From: Butyrivibrio sp.
GTDB lineage: Bacteria; Bacillota; Clostridia; Lachnospirales; Lachnospiraceae
Assembly: GCF_015056685.1 (NCBI RefSeq)
Contig: NZ_SVFW01000055.1
Span: 1-24,732, forward strand
Length of the DNA stretch: 24,732 nucleotides
Direction: 5' to 3'
Shown here: positions 1 through 7,321 of the stretch, in pieces
How the letters are laid out: every line of letters starts with the position of its first letter
Numbering within the stretch: position 1 is the stretch's first letter
Notes under the pieces: model-generated
Databases searched by the model: none
What the model was told of the DNA's origin: nothing
What the model saw: only the letters and a program-made list of their open reading frames with translations
Program-made: the position numbers and the translations under genes

Positions 1-6
1 CTGAAT

Positions 7-1041
7 TTAAAATGTAGAATACAAAATCATGTAAAAAATAATTGATGCGATAAATCCAATAGGAATGTAATATTTGAGCGCCTGAGTAAAGCTTATAGGG
101 AGATTGCCTATAAACTTACCGGTCTGACCATTCATGGCAAACAGGAAGTTTTTGTCATTCCAGGTTGTGTTTAGAATGTAGACCGGATAGAGAGCATATT
201 TGCTTGATGAGCTGCTGGTGCTGCAGTCCTCATGCTTAGTCCGCAGTGAACTGTAACCGTTTATAGTTGCCCTGAAATCTGCGGCAGCAGAAGCAGACAT
301 CCTCTGCAATGCTCTATCCTTGCATTCGTCAGATGTTACATTGTATTTATTGGCAAGAAATCCTGCAAGATAGCCCATGTTAAAAGGAACCATGGTCGTG
401 TGATCAAATGGTTCAAGAGATTCCATAAGGTCATCCGGCATTTCTTTGGAGCCATCAACAGGTACTTTCTCGAACTGTTCGCTTCCTGCCCTTGAGATGT
501 CATAGTATTTGGTCTCAGTGTACATATACTTAGAATCAGACCAGGTCCTTACCTTTGTTCCTTCAAAAGAGCCGGAGTATTCCTCTGTTGCATCAAAAAG
601 CCAGAAGGGAACATAGACACCTTTTATCTCATCAATGTGATTTTTCTCTAAAAAGACCTTTGGAACAAGCCTTTTTTTCTTTACATACTCAGTGTAAGTT
701 TTCACAGCATCGTCTTTTGTGAGTTTAAAAGGAATGATGTAGTCAGGCTTAAATTCTCCTGTGAATTTTTCCTTTACAACGACATTGTTGCTGCAAAACG
801 GGCATTTCAGTGATCCAAGAGACTCTGTTGCAAGTATTTCTCCTCCGCAGGATCCGCAGGAGTAGATGAACATTTCATCCTGTGTATCAGATGGAGTTCC
901 GCTACTTTCAGAATTGTGATTGGCAACATAGTCTTTTACATCAAATTCTGAATCGCAATAAGGACATTTTAATTTCTGAGTATGTGGATTAAATTCCATT
1001 GCCCCGCCACAGGCGGGGCATTCATATTCTTGTAAAGCCAT
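7..1041 (-). CDS. Zinc-ribbon membrane protein, YdjG-like (TFIIB-type zinc ribbon)
   Basis: The 344-residue protein opens with two zinc ribbons: C8/C11 with C26/C29, and C62/C65 with C80/C83. A long mixed alpha/beta region of unknown function follows, and one hydrophobic segment (about residues 323-343) ends the protein, so it is probably a tail-anchored membrane protein with the ribbons in the cytoplasm. The start is supported by an AGAGGG ribosome site just upstream on the minus strand. It lies 24 nt downstream of the SPFH gene and is almost certainly co-transcribed with it. In Bacillus subtilis a zinc-ribbon membrane protein (YdjG) and an SPFH protein (YdjI) work with the PspA homologue YdjF in envelope stress; the similar architecture suggests a related role here. 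No enzymatic motif was seen. Architecture is confident, function is inferred. Confidence 0.8.
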   Translation of the reverse strand: MALQEYECPACGGAMEFNPHTQKLKCPYCDSEFDVKDYVANHNSESSGTPSDTQDEMFIYSCGSCGGEILATESLGSLKCPFCSNNVVVKEKFTGEFKPDYIIPFKLTKDDAVKTYTEYVKKKRLVPKVFLEKNHIDEIKGVYVPFWLFDATEEYSGSFEGTKVRTWSDSKYMYTETKYYDISRAGSEQFEKVPVDGSKEMPDDLMESLEPFDHTTMVPFNMGYLAGFLANKYNVTSDECKDRALQRMSASAAADFRATINGYSSLRTKHEDCSTSSSSSKYALYPVYILNTTWNDKNFLFAMNGQTGKFIGNLPISFTQALKYYIPIGFIASIIFYMILYSTF

Positions 1042-1065
1042 ATTTCCCTCTAATGGATCATAGAA

Positions 1066-2271
1066 TTAGTTTGCTGGTCTTGGAGTTCCACAGTTGGAAC
1101 AGAAGTTTCCTGTGTTAACAGCTCCGCAGGAACATGTCCAGTTAAGTGCTGGTCTTGGCTTTCCGCAGTTAGAGCAGAAGTTTCCACTTGAAGTAGCGCC
1201 ACATGAGCATGTCCAAGCATCAGATGCAGGGGCAGCAGCCGGAGCTGGAGCGGCATTTTGAGCCTGAGCTCCCATGTTAAAGAGCTGACTTGCGTTCATT
1301 CCGCCAGCCTGTGCAGCCATGTTCATACCAGCAAATGCCATCATAGGACCTGTTGCTGTGTTCTTTGCAGCATCCTGCATAGCCTGAGCCTGAGCACTGG
1401 CAATAGTTGCAGCAGCCATATTAGGATTTCTTAATGCGCCTGCTCTCTGAAGCTCTTTGATTGTCTTTTCATCTTCTTCAGAAGCTACTACTGAGCTTAC
1501 GCCAAAGCTTGAGATCTTTATTCCGTAAACCTTAGTCCACTTATCAGAAAGTACTTCGTTAAGTGCATCAGCAATCTCTGTTGTGTGAGCAGGAAGCTGA
1601 CTATAACGGATTCCCATAGCGGAAATTTTTGCAAATGCAGGCTGAAGAGCAGTAAGAAGCTCACTCTTAAGCTGAGAATCTAGTTTGTCTTTTCTGTATT
1701 CACCTTCCACATTTCCACAAATGTTCTTATAGAAAAGGATAGGATCAACAATCTTGTAGCTGTATTCACCGTGACACTTAATGCTTGCGTCAAGGTCAAG
1801 TCCGATATTTGTATCTACAACACGGAAAGGAACAGGATTAACTGTGCCATACTTATTTCCGATGATCTCTTTTGTATTAAAGAAATATACTCTCTGGTCT
1901 TTAGGAGTACTTCCGCCAAAACCTACACGTTTAGCAAATTCTTTAAAGCTGTTTACAATGTTTTCGCCAAGGTCCCCATAGAAAACTGAAGGTTCAGCTG
2001 AAGTATCATAAACGAATTCGCCTGCTTCTGCGCAGATTTCTGTAATCTGTCCCTGATCAACCAAAACAGCACACTGTCCTTCATTTACAGCGATGATAGA
2101 GCCGTTGGAAATAACATTCTCAGAGCCCTTTTTATTTGAACCTTTTCCTTCTTTCTTTTCACCTTTTGTAAGGAGTACGTCGTTTGTAAGAGACGGACAA
2201 TAAAAATACTCCCTCCACTGATCTGCTAAAACATTACCACCTGCAACGAGTGCAGCCTGAATAAGCCCCAT
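1066..2271 (-). CDS. SPFH/band-7 protein with two C-terminal zinc ribbons, YdjI-like
   Basis: A 401-residue protein of the family once labelled virion core protein-like, now SPFH. Residues about 20-270 form the SPFH-type core. An Ala/Met/Gln-rich stretch (about 280-350) follows, and then two near-identical zinc ribbons, each reading WTCSCGA...GNFCSNCG.PRP. The ribbons are also a 75-bp direct repeat in the DNA (units starting near 1073 and 1148), showing a recent internal duplication. No transmembrane segment is evident, so it probably associates peripherally with membrane. The start follows an AAGGAGA ribosome site at good spacing. It is the promoter-proximal gene of a two-gene unit with the zinc-ribbon membrane protein. 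In Bacillus, YdjI recruits a PspA-type protein; no PspA gene is visible in this window. Confidence 0.85.
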   Translation of the reverse strand: MGLIQAALVAGGNVLADQWREYFYCPSLTNDVLLTKGEKKEGKGSNKKGSENVISNGSIIAVNEGQCAVLVDQGQITEICAEAGEFVYDTSAEPSVFYGDLGENIVNSFKEFAKRVGFGGSTPKDQRVYFFNTKEIIGNKYGTVNPVPFRVVDTNIGLDLDASIKCHGEYSYKIVDPILFYKNICGNVEGEYRKDKLDSQLKSELLTALQPAFAKISAMGIRYSQLPAHTTEIADALNEVLSDKWTKVYGIKISSFGVSSVVASEEDEKTIKELQRAGALRNPNMAAATIASAQAQAMQDAAKNTATGPMMAFAGMNMAAQAGGMNASQLFNMGAQAQNAAPAPAAAPASDAWTCSCGATSSGNFCSNCGKPRPALNWTCSCGAVNTGNFCSNCGTPRPAN

Positions 2272-2301
2272 AACTTTCTCCTTTCATACGAAAAACAATA
2301 G

Positions 2302-2331
2302 TTGTCTGATAATTTTATAGACATTTACTAT
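2302..2331 (+). promoter_or_regulatory. Candidate promoter of the ASKHA-cupin-ABC operon
   Basis: TTGTCT (2302-2307) and TACTAT (2326-2331) with an 18-nt spacer lie about 35 nt before the TTG start at 2366. A competing candidate, TTGCTC (2366-2371) and TACAAT (2389-2394) with a 17-nt spacer, would move transcription start to about 2401 and rule out the TTG start. The sequence does not decide between them. Confidence 0.35.
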
Positions 2332-2341
2332 TTTCGCACAA
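2314..2341 (-). promoter_or_regulatory. Promoter of the SPFH/zinc-ribbon unit
   Basis: Read on the minus strand, TTGTGC (plus positions 2336-2341) and TATAAA (2314-2319) are separated by 16 nt, about 40 nt before the SPFH start codon. It overlaps a candidate plus-strand promoter for the divergent ASKHA gene. Confidence 0.5.
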
Positions 2342-2365
2342 AACATAACAAAATACTATTTCTTT

Positions 2366-3754
2366 TTGCTCAAAATAACTGATGCTGATACAATTATGTG
2401 GATGAAAAATACACTTATTTCCGAGAAGAAACTAAATATCTATAAAGCCCATGGATGCAAGGGAAATTGCTATAAGTGCACAAGAAAATGTTCTGACGCC
2501 GAACAGATAGATGTTCAGAGCGAGGTGATAGATGGTGACATAGATAAAAAATATGACGCCTATGGTATCGCCATTGATCTTGGTACGACAACTATCGCTG
2601 CGGCGCTTGTGGGATTTGACTTTAAAAACCAGGCAGGTGAAGTGGCCCTCACAGCATCATGTGTGAACCACCAGCGAAAGTACGGAGCTGACGTGATCAG
2701 CAGAATAGATAGGGCATCCGATACTGAAGCAGCCGAGGACTTAAGAAGGCTTGTGACCCAGGATATATGCGGCCTGGTAAAAGAGCTTTCGGTGAAAGCA
2801 AAATCTGAAGCTACAACAATCTGTATTGCAGGAAATACTACAATGCTTCATCTTTTAAGAGGCTATAGCGTTTCAGGTCTTGGAAAATACCCCTATGAAG
2901 CAAAGTCACTTGACCTTGAAGCTTTTACGGGAGAAGAGCTGAGCCCTGATCTTTCCGGCTATAAGGTGACTCTTTTCCCAGGAATATCAGCCTTTGTAGG
3001 GGCAGATATTGTAGCGGGGATATATGCCCTTGATATGGTAGAACACCCTGATAAGAAGAGCCTTATGGTGGACCTTGGAACAAACGGCGAGATAGCATAT
3101 TTTGACGGCGCCAGGATTTACGCCACATCAACTGCAGCGGGCCCGGTATTTGAGGGCGGAGGGATTTCCTGTGGTGTCCCTGCCATAAATGGTGCAATAA
3201 AACATATAAATATAGGAGATTTTTTTCCTGAATTGGATATAATAGGTAATGATAAACCTATAGGTCTTTGCGGGACAGGAGTTCTTGAAACAGTATCGGA
3301 GCTCTTAAGGACCGGGCTCATGGATGATACGGGGCTTTTGTGCGACCAATATTTTGAGAGCGGTTATCCTCTTACCAGGGAAAAAGATATTACCATAACT
3401 CAGGGCGATATCAGAAATGTTCAGCTGGCCAAGGCTGCCATTTATTCCGGTATAGTCAATATCTTAGACGGAAGAGATGCTGACAGTGTCTATATTTCAG
3501 GAGGCTTTGGTTCCCACATTGATATAGACAGGATAAAGAACCTCAAAATGTTCCCTGAAGAATTGGTGCCAAAAGCTTTAGCAGCGGGAAACACTTCTCT
3601 TAAGGGATGCATCAAATATCTGGTGCAGGATCTTATGGGCGATGGTGAGAAAGCTCTTTTGGAAATAAAAAGAATAACTGAAATTTCTGAGGTGATTCAG
3701 CTGGCAGAGCTGGATCAGTTTGACAGTGATTATATAGAAGCAATGAATTTCTAA
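2366..3754 (+). CDS. ASKHA-domain protein, corrinoid activation/regeneration (RACo-like, DUF4445)
   Basis: Residues 66-440 are an ASKHA ATPase of the type that drives ATP-dependent reduction of Co(II) corrinoid proteins: DLGTTT (71-76, phosphate 1), NHQRKYGADVISRI (101-114), GNTTM (156-160), DLGTNGE (236-242, phosphate 2), AAGPVFEG (257-264) and a late SGGFGSHID adenosine motif. Family members normally carry an N-terminal 2Fe-2S ferredoxin domain. Here only about 65 residues precede the ATPase, with a compact cluster C31-x3-C35-x2-C38-x3-C42. The start is uncertain: TTG at 2366 gives 462 residues, ATG at 2396 or 2402 gives slightly less, and none has a convincing Shine-Dalgarno site. Sixteen nt separate it from the cupin gene. 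No corrinoid protein or methyltransferase is nearby, so its partner is unknown. Confidence 0.8.
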   Translation: MLKITDADTIMWMKNTLISEKKLNIYKAHGCKGNCYKCTRKCSDAEQIDVQSEVIDGDIDKKYDAYGIAIDLGTTTIAAALVGFDFKNQAGEVALTASCVNHQRKYGADVISRIDRASDTEAAEDLRRLVTQDICGLVKELSVKAKSEATTICIAGNTTMLHLLRGYSVSGLGKYPYEAKSLDLEAFTGEELSPDLSGYKVTLFPGISAFVGADIVAGIYALDMVEHPDKKSLMVDLGTNGEIAYFDGARIYATSTAAGPVFEGGGISCGVPAINGAIKHINIGDFFPELDIIGNDKPIGLCGTGVLETVSELLRTGLMDDTGLLCDQYFESGYPLTREKDITITQGDIRNVQLAKAAIYSGIVNILDGRDADSVYISGGFGSHIDIDRIKNLKMFPEELVPKALAAGNTSLKGCIKYLVQDLMGDGEKALLEIKRITEISEVIQLAELDQFDSDYIEAMNF

Positions 3755-3770
3755 AAAAGGAGATAAACTT

Positions 3771-4103
3771 ATGCTAGATGAAAGATGGGTATTTCATGAT
3801 GATGCAAAGGCGCAGGACCTTGGAAATGGTGTGGTAAGGCGTGTACTTGCTTACAGCAAAGACCTTATGTGCGTTGAGAATACTTTTGAAGAAGGCGCGA
3901 TCGGAGCTCTTCATCATCACCCACACACTCAGATCACTTATGTAGTAAGCGGCAAATTTGAGTTCAATATTGATGGAGAAAAGAAAATTGTTAAAGCTGG
4001 CGATACAATGCTTAAGACAAACAGCGTTGAGCACGGCTGCGTCTGCCTTGAAAAGGGAGTTCTTTTGGATATCTTTAACCCTATGAGAGAGGATTTTGTA
4101 TGA
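3771..4103 (+). CDS. Small cupin-domain protein
   Basis: A 110-residue single-domain cupin. Motif 1 runs from G45 to G61 with H48 and H50 and a Gln (Q54) where many cupins have Glu; motif 2 contains G77-D78 and H88. These His/Gln residues could bind one metal ion. The start follows a strong AAAAGGAGAT ribosome site. The stop codon overlaps the start of the next small gene (ATGA), indicating translational coupling. Such proteins are often lyases, isomerases or sugar-binding regulators; the substrate cannot be read from sequence. Its place between an ASKHA protein and a sugar transporter does not settle the role. Confidence 0.8.
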   Translation: MLDERWVFHDDAKAQDLGNGVVRRVLAYSKDLMCVENTFEEGAIGALHHHPHTQITYVVSGKFEFNIDGEKKIVKAGDTMLKTNSVEHGCVCLEKGVLLDIFNPMREDFV

Positions 4104-4270
4104 TCTGTGATACATGTGCCAATTATGTATACGATGAAGACTGGGAATGCTATACATGCATGGTAAATATGGATGAAGATGACTACTACCGCATGATGTC
4201 TGGGAATCGCTCAGAGTGCCCTTATTATCAGGACAACGATGAGTATAAAGTTGTAAGACATCAGATGTAA
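4100..4270 (+). CDS. Cys-rich acidic microprotein, DUF6472-like
   Basis: An open frame of 56 codons starts at an ATG overlapping the cupin stop (ATGA) and ends at TAA 16 nt before the ABC ATPase start. The product is acidic and Cys-rich: C3-x2-C6, C17-x2-C20 and C40, with a C-terminal ...EYKVVRHQM. The two CxxC pairs suggest a small metal (zinc) knuckle. From memory it resembles the DUF6472 family of short Lachnospiraceae proteins; that link was not checked. Tight overlap and in-frame filling of the whole gap argue that it is real. Function unknown. Confidence 0.75.
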   Translation: MICDTCANYVYDEDWECYTCMVNMDEDDYYRMMSGNRSECPYYQDNDEYKVVRHQM

Positions 4271-4286
4271 GCGGAGGAGGAGATTT

Positions 4287-5381
4287 ATGAAAATAGTTTT
4301 AGAACACTTAACTAAGAGATTTCCCAACAGGAACAAAAAAATAAAGGATGATGTGATTGCCGTTAATGACTTCAATTTTACTATACCTGACGGCAAGCTG
4401 ATCGGACTTTTAGGGCCATCAGGCTGTGGAAAAAGTACAGCTCTTAATCTTATTTGTGGACTTGAGAAACCTTCAGAAGGAAAAATTTTCTTTGGTGAGA
4501 GAGATGTTACAGAGCTTGCTCCTGAAAAGAGGGGCGTAGGTCTTGTATTCCAGAACTATGCTCTTTATCCACATCTTACTGTCTATGAGAACATAAAATT
4601 CCCCCTTGAAAATTTCAGAGGCGATAAAAAGCTGACCAAGGAAGAAATGGATGCCAAGGTAAAAGAGGCAGCAAAACTTGTTCAGATAGAAGAACTGATG
4701 GACAGACGTCCAAACGAGATGTCGGGTGGCCAGCAGCAGAGAGTTGCTATTGCGAGAGCCCTTGTAAAGATGCCGCAGGTTCTTTTGCTTGATGAGCCCC
4801 TTTCCAACCTTGATGCAAGACTTAGGCTTCAGACAAGAGAAGAGCTTAAGAGGATCCAGCTTGAGACCGGTATTACAACTGTATTTGTAACCCATGACCA
4901 GGAAGAGGCCATGAGTATTTCAGATATGATCGTTGTTATGAAGGCCGGCGTTCTTCAGCAGATGGGAAAACCTCAGGATATTTATGATGATCCTGATAAC
5001 CTTTTTGTCGCAAGCTTTCTTGGAACACCTCAGATAAATGTTTTCAAAGGAAAGGTCAAAGAGGGCAAGGTTTATATTGGTGAGGCCCCTGTTCTTGATG
5101 CAAATGGCGTAAAAGATGGTGACGTCTATGTTGCCATAAGACCTGAAGGATTTATCCTTGATGAGAATGGACCTTTTGCCTGTGATTATGTGAACCGCGA
5201 GATAATGGGCAGAGATACAAGTCTTATCGTTTCACATCCTGATTTTACAGGTGAAAAGATAAGAGGAATAATCTCATCTGACGATGAAGTTAAGATTGAT
5301 GACGGCAAAGTCAGATTTTCACTTAAACCAAACAAAGTATTTATTTTTGATGGAAGTTCAGAAGAGAGGATAAGGCTATGA
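4287..5381 (+). CDS. Sugar ABC transporter ATPase, MalK/UgpC/MsmX type
   Basis: A 364-residue importer ATPase. Walker A is GPSGCGKST (43-51), the Q-loop glutamine is Q89, the signature is MSGGQQQR (145-152), Walker B ends in LLLDE (166-170), and the switch histidine is H203. A C-terminal OB/TOBE-type regulatory region (about 235-364) places it in the CUT1 carbohydrate group that energises di/oligosaccharide or glycerol-phosphate importers. The start follows a strong GGAGGAGG site. It overlaps the first permease gene by 4 nt (ATGA). Many Firmicutes CUT1 operons lack an ATPase and share one encoded elsewhere; here it is part of the operon. Substrate not determinable. Confidence 0.93.
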   Translation: MKIVLEHLTKRFPNRNKKIKDDVIAVNDFNFTIPDGKLIGLLGPSGCGKSTALNLICGLEKPSEGKIFFGERDVTELAPEKRGVGLVFQNYALYPHLTVYENIKFPLENFRGDKKLTKEEMDAKVKEAAKLVQIEELMDRRPNEMSGGQQQRVAIARALVKMPQVLLLDEPLSNLDARLRLQTREELKRIQLETGITTVFVTHDQEEAMSISDMIVVMKAGVLQQMGKPQDIYDDPDNLFVASFLGTPQINVFKGKVKEGKVYIGEAPVLDANGVKDGDVYVAIRPEGFILDENGPFACDYVNREIMGRDTSLIVSHPDFTGEKIRGIISSDDEVKIDDGKVRFSLKPNKVFIFDGSSEERIRL

Positions 5382-6268
5382 AGAAAAACCTGACTGCATG
5401 GCTTTGTCTTTTGCCTGCAATTTTGTTTTTGGGTATATTTATGGTTTACCCTTTATTTGATGTATTGGTCTATTCATTTGAAGAAGGCTATAATTTTGCA
5501 TCGCAGAGCTTCTGGGGAACAGGACTCTACAACTATTCATATGTACTCCACGACCCGTTTTTTATCCAGGCTCTGAAAAATACTTTTATCATAGTAATAA
5601 TTACGGTTCCACTTTCTACCGGAATCGCTCTTTTAATTTCCCTTGAACTTAGTCAGATAAAGGTTTTGCGGGATTTCTTTCAGACAGTTTATTTCCTTCC
5701 TTACGTTACCAACACTCTGGCGGTAGGACTGGTATTTATGATCCTCTTTAAAAAGACTGCTTATTCCGACGGACTTATATCCATCCTGATACAGTTTTTT
5801 GGAGGCCCTTCTGTTGACTTTATTGACGGCCCTTACGCAGCAAAGATGTTTGTTATGTGCTTTTACACAATATGGATCGTAATGCCCTTTAAGATACTGA
5901 TCCTTACAAGTGCTCTCGCATCAGTAAATGAGATGTACTACAAGGCAGCAGTTGTTGATGATACGCCAAAGTGGAGAATATTCTACAAGATTACACTTCC
6001 TATGATATCCCCAATGGTTTTCTATCTGGTAATAACAGGCTTTATCGGTGCTTTCAAGGCATACAGTGATGAGGTAGCTCTTTTTGGAACCGACCTTAAT
6101 GCTGCAGGAATGAACACAATAGTTGGTTATGTATATGACATGCTCTATGGAAACAGCGGTGGCTATCCATCATATGCATCAGCTGCGGCGCTCATTCTTT
6201 TTGCCATAGTATTTACAATTACAACCATAAATCTCATGGTTAGTAGAAAGACGGTGTACTATCAATGA
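5378..6268 (+). CDS. Sugar ABC transporter permease 1 (UgpA/MalF-like)
   Basis: A 296-residue integral membrane protein with six predicted helices, the first at about residues 8-31. The EAA coupling loop, which docks on the ATPase, lies at about 184-211 (EMYYKAAVVDD...ITLP). The Gly normally present in this loop (as in the second permease, KVDGT) is Asp195 here. The start overlaps the ATPase stop and the stop overlaps the second permease start, both by 4 nt, so the three are translationally coupled. It forms the membrane pore together with permease 2. Confidence 0.92.
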   Translation: MKKNLTAWLCLLPAILFLGIFMVYPLFDVLVYSFEEGYNFASQSFWGTGLYNYSYVLHDPFFIQALKNTFIIVIITVPLSTGIALLISLELSQIKVLRDFFQTVYFLPYVTNTLAVGLVFMILFKKTAYSDGLISILIQFFGGPSVDFIDGPYAAKMFVMCFYTIWIVMPFKILILTSALASVNEMYYKAAVVDDTPKWRIFYKITLPMISPMVFYLVITGFIGAFKAYSDEVALFGTDLNAAGMNTIVGYVYDMLYGNSGGYPSYASAAALILFAIVFTITTINLMVSRKTVYYQ

Positions 6269-7095
6269 AAAATAAAACCAGAAATGTGATAATTTATGCC
6301 CTTCTTTCAATTTGGGCTATCATAGTGCTGTTTCCTTTTTACTGGATGATACTTACTTCCATAAAAAGCTACAGCTCATACAATTCTGAATATGTCCCAA
6401 AGTTCATAGCTCTGAGCCCAACTGTTGAGAACTATGTAACAGCCTTTACCGCAGTTCCGCTTGCAAAGTATTTCTTTAATACTATTGTCTTCACGGTTGT
6501 TACCACAGGCATGATGCTGGTTGTGGTGGTGCTTTCGGCATTTGCCTTTGCAAGGCTTGATTTTAAGGGAAAAGACCTTTTGTTTTCTCTTTTCCTCTCT
6601 CTCATGATGATTCCAAACGAACTTGTTATCATCACAAACTTTGTTACTATCACAAATTTAAATATGAGGAACACCTTCTCGGGACTTATACTCCCGTCAG
6701 TTACTTCAGTGTTCTACATATATCTTTTAAAAGAGAATTTTGAGCAGATACCTGAAAACCTCTATAAGGCAGCGAAGGTAGACGGAACTTCGGATTTCAG
6801 ATATCTTTTCAGGGTCATGATCCCGATTTCCAAGCCTACGATAGTTACCATAACTATCCTTAAGGTCATTGAGTGCTGGAACTCTTACGTATGGCCAAGA
6901 CTTATTACTGATGATCAGAATTACTTCCTGGTTTCCAATGGAATTCAGGAGATCAGGGAAAACGGATTTGGGCGAGAAAACGTGCCGGCAATGATGGCCG
7001 CAGTAGTTGTAATATCTGTGCCACTCGTTGTCCTGTTCCTCGTTTTCAGAGATAAGATCATGGAAGGAGTTGCCCGCGGGGGAACAAAAGGCTGA
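6265..7095 (+). CDS. Sugar ABC transporter permease 2 (UgpE/MalG-like)
   Basis: A 276-residue permease with six predicted helices, the first at about 9-30, and a canonical EAA loop at about 164-190 (ENLYKAAKVDGTSDF...MIP). The N terminus is short and basic, as usual for the MalG-type partner. It overlaps permease 1 by 4 nt. Its stop codon is 9 nt before the left end of the long palindrome that separates it from the binding-protein gene. Confidence 0.92.
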   Translation: MKNKTRNVIIYALLSIWAIIVLFPFYWMILTSIKSYSSYNSEYVPKFIALSPTVENYVTAFTAVPLAKYFFNTIVFTVVTTGMMLVVVVLSAFAFARLDFKGKDLLFSLFLSLMMIPNELVIITNFVTITNLNMRNTFSGLILPSVTSVFYIYLLKENFEQIPENLYKAAKVDGTSDFRYLFRVMIPISKPTIVTITILKVIECWNSYVWPRLITDDQNYFLVSNGIQEIRENGFGRENVPAMMAAVVVISVPLVVLFLVFRDKIMEGVARGGTKG

Positions 7096-7104
7096 GCTAA
7101 ACAA

Positions 7105-7304
7105 GAAATATCAGAAGCTTTATAGGTATTGATGGGCAGATGAAGTTACATAATCGCTTCGGGGACGTTCCCACTTCGTTGCAAACGTAGCGGTACTAAT
7201 ATCCCAAAAGACGGGATATAAGTACCGGCGTTTGCAAAGACCCCAAAGACTGATTATGAAACAATCATCTGCTTACCGATAGTCTATGATGCTTCTGATA
7301 TTTC
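7105..7304. repeat. Long imperfect palindrome (~200 nt), MITE-like or intercistronic hairpin
   Basis: The two halves are reverse complements over most of their length. Perfect matches are 7105-7118 with 7291-7304 (14 bp, GAAATATCAGAAGC), 7136-7143 with 7265-7272 (8 bp), 7149-7155 with 7252-7258 (7 bp), 7179-7187 with 7229-7237 (9 bp), 7192-7197 with 7221-7226 (6 bp) and 7199-7205 with 7213-7219 (7 bp), all in register around a 7-nt loop at 7206-7212. The left arm carries an extra ~9-11 nt near 7168. No target-site duplication or T-tract was seen. It fills most of the gap between permease 2 and the binding protein, ending 5 nt before the latter's Shine-Dalgarno site. It could be a small mobile element, an mRNA-stability hairpin, or both. 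Confidence 0.8.
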
Positions 7305-7321
7305 AGAACGGAGACGTTACT

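Noticed and set aside
3774..4157. 127-codon minus-strand open frame
   Set aside because: It lies antisense across the cupin gene and the start of the microprotein gene, with no ribosome site and no recognisable protein character.
4473..4895. 140-codon minus-strand open frame
   Set aside because: Antisense to the conserved core of the ABC ATPase, whose motifs show that the plus strand is coding.
7105..7304. Palindrome as an ordinary transcription terminator
   Set aside because: No T-tract follows either arm, and it separates genes of one transporter operon.
7286..7321. Upstream in-frame ATG for the sugar-binding protein
   Set aside because: It lies within the palindrome, has no Shine-Dalgarno site and would add residues before a perfect lipoprotein signal peptide.
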